Assembly: GCA_947469885.1 (NCBI GenBank) | Contig: CANIQT010000013.1 | Span: 77,604-115,502, forward strand | DNA from: Bacteroidota bacterium | GTDB taxonomy: Bacteria > Bacteroidota > Bacteroidia > 2-12-FULL-35-15 | Reading direction: 5' to 3' | DNA: 37,899 nucleotides | Part shown: positions 1 through 8,107 of the stretch, piece by piece | Layout of the letters: each line of letters starts with the position of its first letter | How positions within the stretch are numbered: the stretch's first letter is position 1 | The notes under the pieces: generated by a model | The model's database searches: none | The model's input: the letters and a program-made list of their open reading frames with translations, nothing else | What the model was told of the DNA's origin: nothing | Made by a program: the position numbers and the translations under genes

Positions 1-378
1 CACGCTTATGGAGCTGTTGGCAGTTATTGTATTAACTTAATTGCTGCCAATGGAGTTTGTATTGACAGTACCACGCTCTGTTTGGTAATTAATCCCTTGT
101 TTACCTTCTATGTTCCCAATGCATTTACTCCAAATGAGGATGGAATAAACGATGAGTTTTTTGGTAAAGGTGAAAACATAAAAGAATTTGAAATGTCCAT
201 TTACGACCGCTGGGGCAACTTAATTTTTTATGGAGATGATATTTCCAAACATTGGTTAGGCAATGTGCATAACGGAAACGAAATAGCTCAAGAAGATGTT
301 TATGTATACGTTATCAAGATAAAAGATAACATGAAACAAGACCACAAATATATAGGCAGTGTGAGCCTTGTAAAATAA
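1..378 (+). CDS. C-terminal part of a T9SS type B cargo protein (gliding-motility-associated C-terminal domain), 5' end outside the window
   Basis: The reading frame is open from the first base, so this is the 3' end of a longer gene; the TTG at 82 is internal. The first ~25 residues look like the end of a PKD domain (HAYGAVGSYCINLIA). The rest is a type B T9SS sorting domain with the signature NAFTPNEDGINDEF, followed by YDRWGNLIF and a closing IGSVSLVK. Family knowledge: this domain takes the protein across the outer membrane by the type IX system, usually for attachment to or release from the surface. It closely resembles the C-terminus of the 1141-residue protein at 24561-27986, so the two are probably paralogous cargo. 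The function of the missing N-terminal part cannot be inferred. Confidence 0.93.
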   Translation, partial: HAYGAVGSYCINLIAANGVCIDSTTLCLVINPLFTFYVPNAFTPNEDGINDEFFGKGENIKEFEMSIYDRWGNLIFYGDDISKHWLGNVHNGNEIAQEDVYVYVIKIKDNMKQDHKYIGSVSLVK

Positions 379-402
379 GCAAGTGCCTCAGCCTCTCTCT
401 AT

Positions 403-421
403 CTCTCCCCGAAGGGGAGAG
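403..421. terminator. GC-rich hairpin after the T9SS gene (REP-like)
   Basis: A perfect 8-bp stem, CTCTCCCC against GGGGAGAG, closes a GAA loop 25 nt after the stop codon. There is no strong U-tract. The same hairpin sequence, in the opposite orientation, lies inside the signal-peptide codons of the gene at 11705, so it is better seen as a dispersed palindrome that may also end transcription. Confidence 0.6.
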
Positions 422-542
422 GAAATGGTTGCTTAACCCAAAATAGTTAGATTTACGAGTAAACGTTACGAAGCGTTGCGTGAGGGATTGTAGCGAAAAT
501 CCTTTTTGTTCTTCACAAAAAAGATTGAAGCGGAAAGCCCGA

Positions 543-561
543 CCCCGATTTTTCATCGGGG
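543..561. terminator. Hairpin between convergent genes, inside a probable dispersed element (about 455-575)
   Basis: A perfect 7-bp stem, CCCCGAT against ATCGGGG, with a TTTTC loop, lies 26 nt beyond the pdhB stop codon. It sits in a GC-richer block (about 455-575) with segments such as TGAGGGATTGTAGCG and GCGGAAAGCCC. I recall such segments as recurring between genes in Bacteroidota, which a genome search would test. Likely roles are a shared terminator for the convergent genes or an extragenic repeat. Confidence 0.6.
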
Positions 562-586
562 GCACGCCCAAATTATTTTACCAAAA

Positions 587-1570
587 CTACTTCCTGACAT
601 ACATCACTTCCTTCACTGCTTTCACCACTCGTGCCACGTTTGGCAAAGAAGCATCAATCAAGGTAGGGGCATAAGGCAACGGAACATCAGCAGCAGTAAC
701 TCTCAGTACGGGCGCATCCAAATAATCAAACGCATCTTTCTGAACTTTGAAAGCTATTTCGGAAGAGATGGAAGCAAGAGGCCAAGCTTCTTCCACAATT
801 ACCAAACGATTTGTTTTTTTGACAGAAGCAATTACTGTATCATAGTCAATCGGGCGAACGGTACGTAAATCAATCACTTCAGCACTTATGCCTTCTTTTT
901 CCAATTCAGCTGCAGCACCTAATGCCTGTTTCATTATTTTGCCAAACGAAACAATGGTTACATCTTTCCCTTCTCTTTTAATATCTGCAACACCAATAGG
1001 GATAAGGTATTCTCCTTCCGGCACTTCTCCTTTGTCACCATACATTTGTTCACTTTCCATAAATATAACAGGGTCATTGTCACGAATAGCTGATTTCAAA
1101 AGCCCTTTGGCATCTGATGGAATAGATGGAACCACTACTTTTAATCCCGGACAGTTGGCATACCAGTTTTCGAACGCCTGCGAATGCTGAGAACTCAACA
1201 TACCTGCAGAAGCAGTAGGGCCACGAAACACCATAGGGCAGCTGAACTGTCCGCCACTCATGCTCATCATTTTTGCGGCACTATTTATTATTTGGTCGAT
1301 GGCAACCAATGAAAAGTTAAACGTCATAAACTCTACAATGGGGCGCAGGCCGTTCATGGCAGCACCTACAGCAATACCAGCAAAACCAAGTTCAGCAATG
1401 GGAGTATCTATAATTCTTTTTTCACCAAACTCAGCAAGCATACCTTTACTTACCTTATATGCACCGTTATATTCTGCTACTTCCTCCCCAATTAAAAATA
1501 TTTTTTCATCTTTGCGCATTTCTTCGCTTAATGCTTCGCGCAGTGCTTCTCTGAATTCTAAAGTTCTCAT
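587..1570 (-). CDS. pdhB: Pyruvate dehydrogenase E1 component, beta subunit
   Basis: The 327-residue protein is full length for an E1-beta chain. The N-terminal part has the thiamine-diphosphate-binding region (GEEVAEYNGAYKVSKG, about 28-43) and DTPIAELGFAGIAVGAA. The central part has the conserved GQFSCPMVFRGP, and the C-terminal transketolase-like domain has IDLRTVRPID and VIVEEAWP. With E1-alpha, E2 and E3 it decarboxylates pyruvate to acetyl-CoA in the cytoplasm. The alpha-subunit gene is not adjacent, which is common in Bacteroidota where aceE-type genes are often replaced by separate pdhA and pdhB. A branched-chain 2-oxoacid E1-beta is the main alternative. The ATG at 1570 is chosen because it lies just after a -7 element at 1596-1603. 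Confidence 0.93.
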   Translation of the reverse strand: MRTLEFREALREALSEEMRKDEKIFLIGEEVAEYNGAYKVSKGMLAEFGEKRIIDTPIAELGFAGIAVGAAMNGLRPIVEFMTFNFSLVAIDQIINSAAKMMSMSGGQFSCPMVFRGPTASAGMLSSQHSQAFENWYANCPGLKVVVPSIPSDAKGLLKSAIRDNDPVIFMESEQMYGDKGEVPEGEYLIPIGVADIKREGKDVTIVSFGKIMKQALGAAAELEKEGISAEVIDLRTVRPIDYDTVIASVKKTNRLVIVEEAWPLASISSEIAFKVQKDAFDYLDAPVLRVTAADVPLPYAPTLIDASLPNVARVVKAVKEVMYVRK

Positions 1571-1595
1571 TTTTTTATTTCATTTTTTTGAAGTG

Positions 1596-1603
1596 CAAAT
1601 GTA
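1596..1603 (-). promoter_or_regulatory. Bacteroidota -7 element for pdhB
   Basis: On the minus strand the sequence reads TACATTTG, an exact match to TAnnTTTG, 25 nt upstream of the pdhB ATG. No TTG at the preferred distance is visible, so only the -7 box is supported. Confidence 0.6.
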
Positions 1604-1683
1604 ATTGTTTTTTCAACACGGAGATTTTTTTCAACACGGAGGACACCGAGAAGAAGGAGAGTTTCACAGAGAAAGAAAATAGT

Positions 1684-1712
1684 TTGTTTGCTGTTTTTAT
1701 TTCTTAATTTTG
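1684..1712 (+). promoter_or_regulatory. Bacteroidota promoter for the SBBP-repeat gene
   Basis: TTG at 1684-1686 is followed after 18 nt by TAATTTTG (1705-1712), matching the TTG-N19-TAnnTTTG pattern. The gene's ATG at 1741 is 28 nt downstream. The preceding DNA (about 1611-1680) is the low-complexity block CAACACGGAG / CACGGAGGACACCGAG. Confidence 0.65.
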
Positions 1713-1740
1713 AAGGATAAAATTTTTAAATCCATTTGTG

Positions 1741-3456
1741 ATGAAAAAAACTATTCTATCTAGTTTTATTGTTTACCTAATTACTGTTTCACTATCTCAA
1801 ATTACTTATGGACAAACAGGGAGTTGGATTTGGGCAAAACAATCGACATCGACCACTTCGGGAGGAGGAGAAGGGACTAGCTGTGCAACTGATGCATCGG
1901 GCAATCTATATGGAACAGGACATTATGGCGGCACTACTACTTTTGGTTCATTTACAATAACAGGAAGTACATGGGATGTGTTTTTAGTTAAGTACTCCTC
2001 AACTGGTGTGGTACTTTGGGTTAGAAGTGCAGGAGGTAGTGGTAGCGATCTAGGCAATTCCGTTGCAACTGACGCATCAGGGAATATATATGTTACAGGG
2101 TATTTTACCAGTCCAACCATTGTCTTTGGTTCCACAACACTGACGAATTCTGGAGGTAAAGATGTGTTTATTGTAAAGTATTCACCTACAGGAAATGTTC
2201 TATGGGCAATAAGTTTTGGTGGAGTTGGAGATGATGAAGGAAATTCTATAACGACAGACGCATCAAATAATGTTTGCTTAACAGGCTATTTTTATAGCCC
2301 TACGATAATTTTAGGAGCTGATACCTTAACCAATACTTCTACTTCGGGTGCCTATTGTGATTTATTTGTGGTTAAATACTCTTCTTCGGGAACCCCAATT
2401 TGGGCAAAGAGTGCAGGCGGTACAAGCTATGATATTGCAAATTCCATTGCTACAGACCATTCAACAAATGATGTTTATATTACTGGAAAATACACAAGCA
2501 TTCATCCTGTATTCGGAACGGATACATTGTCCAATTACGGAGGATATGATATGTTTATTGCAAAATATTCCTCATTAGGAGCCTTTGTATGGGTTAATAG
2601 AGCAGGGAATAGCTATTACGATGAAGGTACTGATGTTGCTATTGATAACTCTGGACCAAGCTCTGGTTCAGTTTACGTTACTGGTAGTTTTGTTAGTAAT
2701 ACAATTATTTTCGGAACAGATACATTGATAAATGTCGATGGATATTTACCTCCAATGGCATCTCATCATAATGATGTTTTTGTTGTTAAATACTCATTAA
2801 ATGGAACAGTAATTTTCGCGAAAAAATATGGAGGAGCAAGCATAGATAAAGGGTATTCAATTGCCACAGACGCTGCAGGTTTTTATCTATCTGGGCAATT
2901 TGATTATGATAATATTATTTTTGATACTGATACTTTGTTTCAACCTGCTGTTTCCTTTCACCCTTTGTTTTTAGTTAAATTTGATTTTAATGGGAATGTT
3001 ATTTGTGCTTCCGAAGTAGCTTCAGGCTTAGATGAGCAAAGTGATGTAATGACTTCGGATATTTTTGGGAATGCATATGTTTATTCTGAATTTGGATGGA
3101 TTACTCCATTTATGATTGGAGGAACTTCACTTATTCAAACATTAGGAACGGAAGAATTATTTGCGGCAAAATATAATTGTAGCAGCTCAACAGTATATAC
3201 AACTGAAATTTTTATTCAATCCTCCCTCCAGCTTTTCCCCAACCCAGCCACTTCCTCCTTAACAATTCAAACAGAAAAATTAAAGCTAAAAGAACTACTT
3301 ATATATAATGTTTTAGGAGAACTTGTTCAACAATCATCGGTCAGCAATCATCCATCATCAGTCACATTAGATATTAGCGGATTGAAAACAGGAATGTATT
3401 TTATTGAAACTACTACCGAAACAGGAATAGTAAGGAGTAAATTTATAAAGCAATAA
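1741..3456 (+). CDS. SBBP-repeat beta-propeller protein with T9SS type A sorting domain
   Basis: The 571-residue protein begins with a signal peptide (MKKTILSSFIVYLITVSLSQ, then TYGQTG). Most of the chain is a series of repeats of about 45-60 residues of the form DASGNIYVTGYF...FG...L...GG.DVFIVKYS..G..LW, typical of SBBP (seven-bladed propeller) repeats. About 480-571 is a type A sorting domain: LFPNPATSSLTI, LLIYNVLGELVQ, and ISGLKTGMYFIE, ending KFIKQ. It should be exported through the Sec and T9SS routes to the cell surface or medium; the ligand is unknown. An in-frame GTG lies directly before the ATG, which I prefer. It reads away from pdhB and towards the ribosomal operon. Confidence 0.9.
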   Translation: MKKTILSSFIVYLITVSLSQITYGQTGSWIWAKQSTSTTSGGGEGTSCATDASGNLYGTGHYGGTTTFGSFTITGSTWDVFLVKYSSTGVVLWVRSAGGSGSDLGNSVATDASGNIYVTGYFTSPTIVFGSTTLTNSGGKDVFIVKYSPTGNVLWAISFGGVGDDEGNSITTDASNNVCLTGYFYSPTIILGADTLTNTSTSGAYCDLFVVKYSSSGTPIWAKSAGGTSYDIANSIATDHSTNDVYITGKYTSIHPVFGTDTLSNYGGYDMFIAKYSSLGAFVWVNRAGNSYYDEGTDVAIDNSGPSSGSVYVTGSFVSNTIIFGTDTLINVDGYLPPMASHHNDVFVVKYSLNGTVIFAKKYGGASIDKGYSIATDAAGFYLSGQFDYDNIIFDTDTLFQPAVSFHPLFLVKFDFNGNVICASEVASGLDEQSDVMTSDIFGNAYVYSEFGWITPFMIGGTSLIQTLGTEELFAAKYNCSSSTVYTTEIFIQSSLQLFPNPATSSLTIQTEKLKLKELLIYNVLGELVQQSSVSNHPSSVTLDISGLKTGMYFIETTTETGIVRSKFIKQ

Positions 3457-3481
3457 TCGCATTTTGTGAGAATTAATCCAA

Positions 3482-3740
3482 GAGTGTTGAGAACTGGACG
3501 AGGAGTGTAGAGAATTCATCTAGGAGTGTTGAGAACCAGACGAGGAGTGTTGAGAATTCATCCGGGAGTGTTGAGAACCGGACGAAGAGTGCAGAGAATT
3601 CATCCAGGAGTGTTGAGAACCGGACGAAGAGTGCAGAGAATTCATCTAGGAGTGTTAAGAACCAGACGAAGAGTGTAGAGAATTCATCCAGGAGTGTTGA
3701 GAACTGGACGAAGAGTGTAGAGAATCAGATGAAGAGTGCC
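3482..3740. repeat. Array A: 12 tandem 21-bp units in two alternating types
   Basis: Twelve full units of exactly 21 bp run from 3482 to 3733, with a partial unit on each side. All begin GAGTGYWGAGAA (one unit has TTAAGAA). They alternate between a type ending CYRGACGAR and a type ending TTCATCYRG, giving a 42-bp higher-order period. The plus strand has stops; one minus frame stays open across the array but has no ATG. There are no unique spacers. It fills the gap between the SBBP gene and the terminator of the ribosomal operon. Confidence 0.92.
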
Positions 3741-3754
3741 AATTCAGTAGCTTT

Positions 3755-3797
3755 TAAAAAAAAAGTCCTGTTCTGAAATTCAGAAAAGGACTTTTTT
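3755..3797. terminator. Bidirectional terminator at the end of the ribosomal operon
   Basis: AGTCCT-G-TTCTG pairs with CAGAA-A-AGGACT around a short loop, flanked by an A-run on the left and a T-run on the right, so it works on both strands. It lies 59 nt beyond the rpsN stop and after array A on the plus strand. It marks a true operon end directly after rpsN. Confidence 0.85.
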
Positions 3798-3855
3798 ATG
3801 ATGTATATAATCTAAATGTTTAGAATTTATACATTGGAATTTAGTATTTTTAAAA

Positions 3856-4125
3856 CTACCAGCTTGCCTTAGTGATTCCCGGAAGGGTACCATCCAATGC
3901 CATTTCACGAAACGTGTTACGCGAAAGACCAAACTGACGCATATACCCTCTTGAACGACCAGTTAATTTACAACGGTTACGCTGACGACAAGGAGCAGAT
4001 GCTCTTGGAAGTTTTTGTAATCCTACTGAATCGCCAGCAGCTTTTAATGCTTTTCTGCGGTCAGCGTATAAGTCTGCAAGACGTTTACGTTTCACTTCTC
4101 TTGCTTTCATTGATTCTTTTGCCAT
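3856..4125 (-). CDS. rpsN: Ribosomal protein S14
   Basis: The 89-residue protein is the long, zinc-free form of S14. The core [18 protein letters not shown] (about 45-62) has only one CxxxxxC pair (C46, C52) and lacks the second cysteine pair of the zinc type. It ends GITKASW, the family C-terminus. S14 sits in the 30S head and contacts 16S rRNA helices. It is the last gene of the operon; in most bacteria rpsH, rplF and the rest of the spc operon follow, but here a terminator and a repeat array follow instead. Confidence 0.96.
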   Translation of the reverse strand: MAKESMKAREVKRKRLADLYADRRKALKAAGDSVGLQKLPRASAPCRQRNRCKLTGRSRGYMRQFGLSRNTFREMALDGTLPGITKASW

Positions 4126-4184
4126 TCTATTCTTTTATTTATTTTAATATGTTAGTTTGTTTGCTATTAACTATTGGTTATAGC

Positions 4185-4745
4185 CTATTTCTTTGGTTGA
4201 TTTTTGAAAGGCATCCCAAACTCGCTCAACAATGCCAATGCTTCTTCGTCATTAGGTGTGTTGGTTACAAATGTAATGTCCATACCCATAATCTTATTTA
4301 CTTTGTCAATATCAATTTCCGGGAAAATGATTTGCTCGGTAACACCAAGGGTATAGTTTCCGTTTCCATCAAAACCTTTATCGTTGATTCCTCTGAAATC
4401 GCGGATACGAGGCAAGGCTACAGAAATTAATCTGTCTAGGAATTCATACATAGTATCTCCTCTCAAAGTTACTCTAACCCCAACCGGAACCCCTTTACGA
4501 AGTTTGAAGTTAGAAATATCTTTCTTAGAAATAGTTGCAACAGCCTTTTGTCCGCTGATAGTAGTCATTTCCTTGATAGCTCCTTCAATTAATTTTTTAT
4601 CAGAAACCGCATCACCAACTCCTTGGTTAAGGCAAATTTTTTGAATTTTTGGTACTTGCATCGAACTGCTGTAACCAAACTTTTTTTGTAAAGCAGGCAC
4701 TACATCTGCTTTATATTTATCTTTTAAACGTGGTGAATATGCCAT
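4185..4745 (-). CDS. rplE: Ribosomal protein L5
   Basis: The 186-residue protein has the family landmarks [15 protein letters not shown] near 32-46, the basic stretch [18 protein letters not shown] in the middle, and [16 protein letters not shown] near the C-terminus. L5 binds 5S rRNA with L18 and forms the bridge between the large-subunit central protuberance and the 30S head. Its ATG is 3 nt after the rplX stop codon, so translation is probably coupled. Confidence 0.97.
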   Translation of the reverse strand: MAYSPRLKDKYKADVVPALQKKFGYSSSMQVPKIQKICLNQGVGDAVSDKKLIEGAIKEMTTISGQKAVATISKKDISNFKLRKGVPVGVRVTLRGDTMYEFLDRLISVALPRIRDFRGINDKGFDGNGNYTLGVTEQIIFPEIDIDKVNKIMGMDITFVTNTPNDEEALALLSEFGMPFKNQPKK

Positions 4746-4748
4746 TTT

Positions 4749-5075
4749 TTATTTTATTAATTCTCCTGATTTTTTTGAATAACGAGATAGTTTGTTTGTT
4801 TTCTCATCTAATTTACGACCCACACGAGTAGGTTTTCCTGTTCCCGGTTCAATCAACATTAGATTAGAAACGTGGACAGAAGCTTCCTGCTTCACAATTC
4901 CACCATTAGAGTTTTGAGCAGATGGTTTGGTATGTTTAGATACCAAATTAACACCTTCTACAAATGCTCTGTTTTTTACCTTGTCCACCGAAAGCACTTT
5001 GCCTTCCTGACCTTTTGAATCACCGGCAAGAACTTTTACCGAATCTCCTTTTTTGATATGTAATTTTGTTGACAT
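4749..5075 (-). CDS. rplX: Ribosomal protein L24
   Basis: The 108-residue protein has an N-terminal KOW motif (KKGDSVKVLAGDSKGQEG, about 8-25) followed by NRAFVEGVNLVSKHTKPS and the conserved IVKQEASVHVSNLMLI. L24 is an early assembly protein that binds domain I of 23S rRNA near the exit tunnel. A block of 7-bp AATTCYT repeats (5088-5122) separates it from rplN upstream. Confidence 0.97.
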   Translation of the reverse strand: MSTKLHIKKGDSVKVLAGDSKGQEGKVLSVDKVKNRAFVEGVNLVSKHTKPSAQNSNGGIVKQEASVHVSNLMLIEPGTGKPTRVGRKLDEKTNKLSRYSKKSGELIK

Positions 5076-5087
5076 TTTCTATTTTTG

Positions 5088-5122
5088 AATTCTTAATTCC
5101 TAATTCTTAATTCCTAATTCTT
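5088..5122. repeat. Five 7-bp AATTCYT repeats in the rplN-rplX spacer
   Basis: AATTCTT and AATTCCT alternate five times between two genes of one operon. The same unit recurs in the rpsS-rplV spacer at 7737-7770. Confidence 0.85.
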
Positions 5123-5489
5123 AAAGCACTTCAGGTGCTAAAGAAATAATTTTCATAAAATTTTTATCTCTCAATTCGCGGGCAACGGGGCCAAAAATAC
5201 GGGTACCTCTCAACTCGTCAGTAGCATTTAATAATACCACTGCGTTATCGTCAAAACGAATGTATGAACCATCAGCACGGCTGATTTCTTTTCTTGTTCT
5301 TACCACCACTGCTTTCGACACAGCACCTTTTTTAATATTTCCTGAAGGCAAAGCGTGTTTTACAGTAACAACTACTTTATCGCCAATAGAAGCATATCTT
5401 TTTTTGGTTCCTCCAAGTACACGGATAACGAGTACTTCTTTTGCACCGCTGTTATCAGCCACTAATGATCTTGATTCTTGTTGTAACAT
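5121..5489 (-). CDS. rplN: Ribosomal protein L14
   Basis: The 122-residue protein has the standard L14 length and opens [19 protein letters not shown], the family signature. [15 protein letters not shown] and the closing [16 protein letters not shown] are also typical. L14 forms an intersubunit bridge with 16S rRNA. The stop codon runs into the AATTCYT repeat. Confidence 0.97.
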   Translation of the reverse strand: MLQQESRSLVADNSGAKEVLVIRVLGGTKKRYASIGDKVVVTVKHALPSGNIKKGAVSKAVVVRTRKEISRADGSYIRFDDNAVVLLNATDELRGTRIFGPVARELRDKNFMKIISLAPEVL

Positions 5490-5511
5490 CTTTTTTTATT
5501 TAAATATAAAA

Positions 5512-5769
5512 TTATTTTACTTTCTCCAACACTTCAACCAATCTCCAGCATTTGTTTTTGCTGATGGGACGAGTTTCCATAATTTTCACTGTATCCCCAA
5601 TACTGCATGCATTCGCATCATCATGAGCAATAAACTTGGTAGTTTTTTTCACGAATTTACCATATTTCGGGTGTTTCACTTTACGTTCCACCGATACAAC
5701 AATTGATTTGTCCATTTTGTTGCTGGTAACCAAACCAATCTTTTCTTTTCTTAAGTTTCTATCTTCCAT
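5512..5769 (-). CDS. rpsQ: Ribosomal protein S17
   Basis: The 85-residue protein has the OB-fold pattern of S17: [19 protein letters not shown] (about 7-25), [18 protein letters not shown] and [20 protein letters not shown]. It binds 16S rRNA in the 5' domain during early 30S assembly. Only 6 nt separate its ATG from the rpmC stop codon. Confidence 0.97.
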   Translation of the reverse strand: MEDRNLRKEKIGLVTSNKMDKSIVVSVERKVKHPKYGKFVKKTTKFIAHDDANACSIGDTVKIMETRPISKNKCWRLVEVLEKVK

Positions 5770-5775
5770 TTTTTA

Positions 5776-5979
5776 TTATTTTTTCGCTTCAGCTATTTCT
5801 CTCGAGCGAAGTTCTGTTAATAATCTTGCTACTGTTTTTCTACTGTAAGTTATCTTAGCAGGGTTTTCGACTGGAGACACGGCATGGTTCAATTTAAGTT
5901 TTGCCAAAGTACCTCTTTCGTCTTTAATTCTTTCTGTCAAATCTTTTGTAGAAAGCTGTTTAATGTCTGTTTGTATCAT
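5776..5979 (-). CDS. rpmC: Ribosomal protein L29
   Basis: The 67-residue protein has the two-helix L29 pattern, with IKQLSTKDLTERIKDERGTL in the first helix and the family motif ARLLTELRSREI at the end. L29 lies at the polypeptide exit tunnel beside L23. It sits between rplP and rpsQ, the standard order. Confidence 0.96.
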   Translation of the reverse strand: MIQTDIKQLSTKDLTERIKDERGTLAKLKLNHAVSPVENPAKITYSRKTVARLLTELRSREIAEAKK

Positions 5980-6008
5980 TTTTTTTATTCTATTCTATTA
6001 GTATAATA

Positions 6009-6437
6009 TTAAGCTGTTTCAGCCGAATAATCTCTTCTTACCACAAACTTAGTAGTTACCGGTAATTTAGCAGCTGCCAAACGTAATGCTTCTTTTGCAA
6101 CTTCCAACGGCACACCTTCTGCTTCAAAAATAATTCTTCCTGGTTTTACCACCGCTACCCAATATTCCGGGCTACCTTTACCTTTACCCATACGCACCTC
6201 AGCTGGTTTTTTGGTAATTGGTTTGTCAGGAAACACACAAATCCATATTTGACCTTCACGTTTCATAAAACGTGTCACTGCAACCCTTGCAGCTTCTATC
6301 TGACGAGCTGTTACCCAACATCCTTCAGTAGCTTTTAATCCAAATGAACCGAACGAAAGTTGATCGCCACGCTTAGCGTTTCCTTTCATCTTCATTTTGT
6401 GCATTTTTCTAAACTTGGTTCTTTTCGGCTGTAACAT
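6009..6437 (-). CDS. rplP: Ribosomal protein L16
   Basis: The 142-residue protein opens [16 protein letters not shown] and contains [36 protein letters not shown] and [11 protein letters not shown], all L16 landmarks. L16 organises the A-site and peptidyl transferase region of the 50S subunit. The spacer to rpsC (6438-6490) holds a short direct repeat of CTATTAACTATT. Confidence 0.97.
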   Translation of the reverse strand: MLQPKRTKFRKMHKMKMKGNAKRGDQLSFGSFGLKATEGCWVTARQIEAARVAVTRFMKREGQIWICVFPDKPITKKPAEVRMGKGKGSPEYWVAVVKPGRIIFEAEGVPLEVAKEALRLAAAKLPVTTKFVVRRDYSAETA

Positions 6438-6490
6438 TGTATTTCTTTTTTATTTCAATTTACTGTTCACTATTAACTATTCGCTATTAA

Positions 6491-7273
6491 CTATTTTCTC
6501 GGCTCTCTTCTTTCTCCGTCTCTTCCTCCTGGTTTTCTAGGTCCGCCTGGTCCGCGTTTATCAAATTTTCTATCTCCTCCTCTATCATTGCTTTTTCCAT
6601 CTTTTGGTCCAACGGTAGAGTTACCCACATTTGGCGACAAATCGCGTTTACCATAAATCTCTCCTTTGCAAATCCAAACTTTTACCCCAATACGACCATA
6701 AGTTGTATGAGCTTCTGCCAATGCATAATCAATATCAGCACGCAATGTGTGCAATGGAGTACGACCCTCTTTATATCCTTCTACACGAGCCATCTCTGCT
6801 CCAGCCAAACGACCTGAACATTTTACTTTTATTCCTTCAGCTCCCATTCTCATGGTGGAAGCAACTGTCATTTTCATCGCTCTACGGAAAGAAATACGTC
6901 CTTCAATCTGACGGGCAATACTGTCTGCTACTAAACGAGCATCCAACTCCGGTCTTTTTATTTCAAAAATATTTATCTGAATATCTTTTTTTGTAATTTT
7001 TTTCAACTCCTCCTTAATCTTATCTACCTCTTGTCCTCCTTTTCCAATAATAATTCCGGGACGAGAAGTATTAATGGTTACAGTAATTATTTTTACAGTT
7101 CTTTCAATCACAATTTTCGAAATACTAGCTTTCGTTAAACGTGCTTTTAGATAAGTTCTGATTTTGTGGTCTTCAACTATTTTGTCAGAAAAATCTTTCC
7201 CTCCGTACCAGTTTGAATCCCATCCTTTGATGATTCCTAAACGTAAGCCTATTGGATTTGCTTTTTGTCCCAT
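6491..7273 (-). CDS. rpsC: Ribosomal protein S3 with a Gly/Arg-rich C-terminal extension
   Basis: The 260-residue protein starts [13 protein letters not shown] and has the KH-domain GKGG loop at 77-80 within [16 protein letters not shown]. The C-terminal domain has [15 protein letters not shown] and the [11 protein letters not shown] strand. The family core ends near residue 215. About 45 further residues are rich in Gly, Arg, Asp and Lys (for example [11 protein letters not shown]) and are probably disordered. S3 forms part of the mRNA entry channel, where a basic tail could contact mRNA; that role is inference. Confidence 0.97.
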   Translation of the reverse strand: MGQKANPIGLRLGIIKGWDSNWYGGKDFSDKIVEDHKIRTYLKARLTKASISKIVIERTVKIITVTINTSRPGIIIGKGGQEVDKIKEELKKITKKDIQINIFEIKRPELDARLVADSIARQIEGRISFRRAMKMTVASTMRMGAEGIKVKCSGRLAGAEMARVEGYKEGRTPLHTLRADIDYALAEAHTTYGRIGVKVWICKGEIYGKRDLSPNVGNSTVGPKDGKSNDRGGDRKFDKRGPGGPRKPGGRDGERREPRK

Positions 7274-7288
7274 TAATTATTTTTTATT

Positions 7289-7720
7289 TTATGATTTAGT
7301 TTCTTCTTTGTTAGTACTTTTTGCAGCAACTGGTTTGCTGTCAACAATTATTGTAACGTGATTAGAGCGTTTTCTTACTCTGTTTGCACGTCCCTGAGGA
7401 GCAGTTCTCAAACGTTTCATTTGAAGGGCGCTGTCCACAAATATTTCTTTAACTATCAGGTTGCTGTCTTCAGGACGGTTTCCTGTTTTTGCTTCGTAAT
7501 TATTAATTGCTGAAGCAAGTAATTTTTCTAATCTTATAGAAGCTTCTTTTGGATTGAATTTCAAAATATTCAAAGCCATAAATACTTCTTTGCCTCTGAT
7601 TAAGTCAGCAAGCAATCTCATCTTACGAGGAGATGTAGGGCAATTTTTTAACTCGGCAAAATACCGTGTTTTGTTTGCCTCTTTGCGTGCATCTGCTGCG
7701 TTTTTTTTTCTAACACCCAT
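7289..7720 (-). CDS. rplV: Ribosomal protein L22
   Basis: The 143-residue protein contains the L22 signatures [18 protein letters not shown] (about 27-44), [13 protein letters not shown] and the tunnel-lining hairpin region [17 protein letters not shown]. It has a basic N-terminal extension of about 20 residues ([20 protein letters not shown]) and a lysine-rich C-terminal tail. L22 lines the 50S exit tunnel and is a site of macrolide interaction. Confidence 0.96.
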   Translation of the reverse strand: MGVRKKNAADARKEANKTRYFAELKNCPTSPRKMRLLADLIRGKEVFMALNILKFNPKEASIRLEKLLASAINNYEAKTGNRPEDSNLIVKEIFVDSALQMKRLRTAPQGRANRVRKRSNHVTIIVDSKPVAAKSTNKEETKS

Positions 7721-7736
7721 TGTTATTATTATATAA

Positions 7737-7770
7737 AATTCCTAATTTTTAATTCCTAATTCCTAATTGG
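7737..7770. repeat. AATTCCT repeats in the rpsS-rplV spacer
   Basis: Four and a half degenerate 7-bp units (AATTCCT, AATTTTT, AATTCCT, AATTCCT, then AATTGG) fill the spacer. They match the unit at 5088-5122. Confidence 0.8.
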
Positions 7771-7772
7771 AC

Positions 7773-8048
7773 CTATGCTGCTTTATCTCTGTTACCTGAG
7801 TGACCTCTGAACGTACGGGTTGGAGCAAACTCACCGAATTTATGACCTACCATATTTTCTGTAACATACACAGGAATAAATTTATTACCATTGTGTACAG
7901 CTACTGTCAAACCTACGAAATCCGGAGAAATCATTGATCTGCGCGACCATGTTTTGATAACTGTTTTTTTACCTGATGCTTGAACAGCCATCAATTTTTT
8001 TTCTAATTTCCAATCTATAAAAGGACCTTTTTTTAACGAACGTGCCAT
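7773..8048 (-). CDS. rpsS: Ribosomal protein S19
   Basis: The 91-residue protein opens [18 protein letters not shown] and has the family block [17 protein letters not shown] (about 67-83). S19 lies in the 30S head and forms a complex with S13 near the A-site finger. It is between rplB and rplV as usual. Confidence 0.97.
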   Translation of the reverse strand: MARSLKKGPFIDWKLEKKLMAVQASGKKTVIKTWSRRSMISPDFVGLTVAVHNGNKFIPVYVTENMVGHKFGEFAPTRTFRGHSGNRDKAA

Positions 8049-8107
8049 TTTTTGTTTTTTTTGTTGTGAACCCCTTCCTTTCAGTTGGGCCAGTAAACTA
8101 TATTAAA

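Noticed and set aside
480..868. Plus-strand ORFs overlapping the end of pdhB
   Set aside because: They are antisense to the well-conserved pdhB or come from the hairpin block, with no family resemblance.
3482..3740. Array A as a CRISPR array
   Set aside because: Units of 21 bp are directly joined with no unique spacers, they are degenerate, and no cas genes are present. The same applies to arrays B and C.
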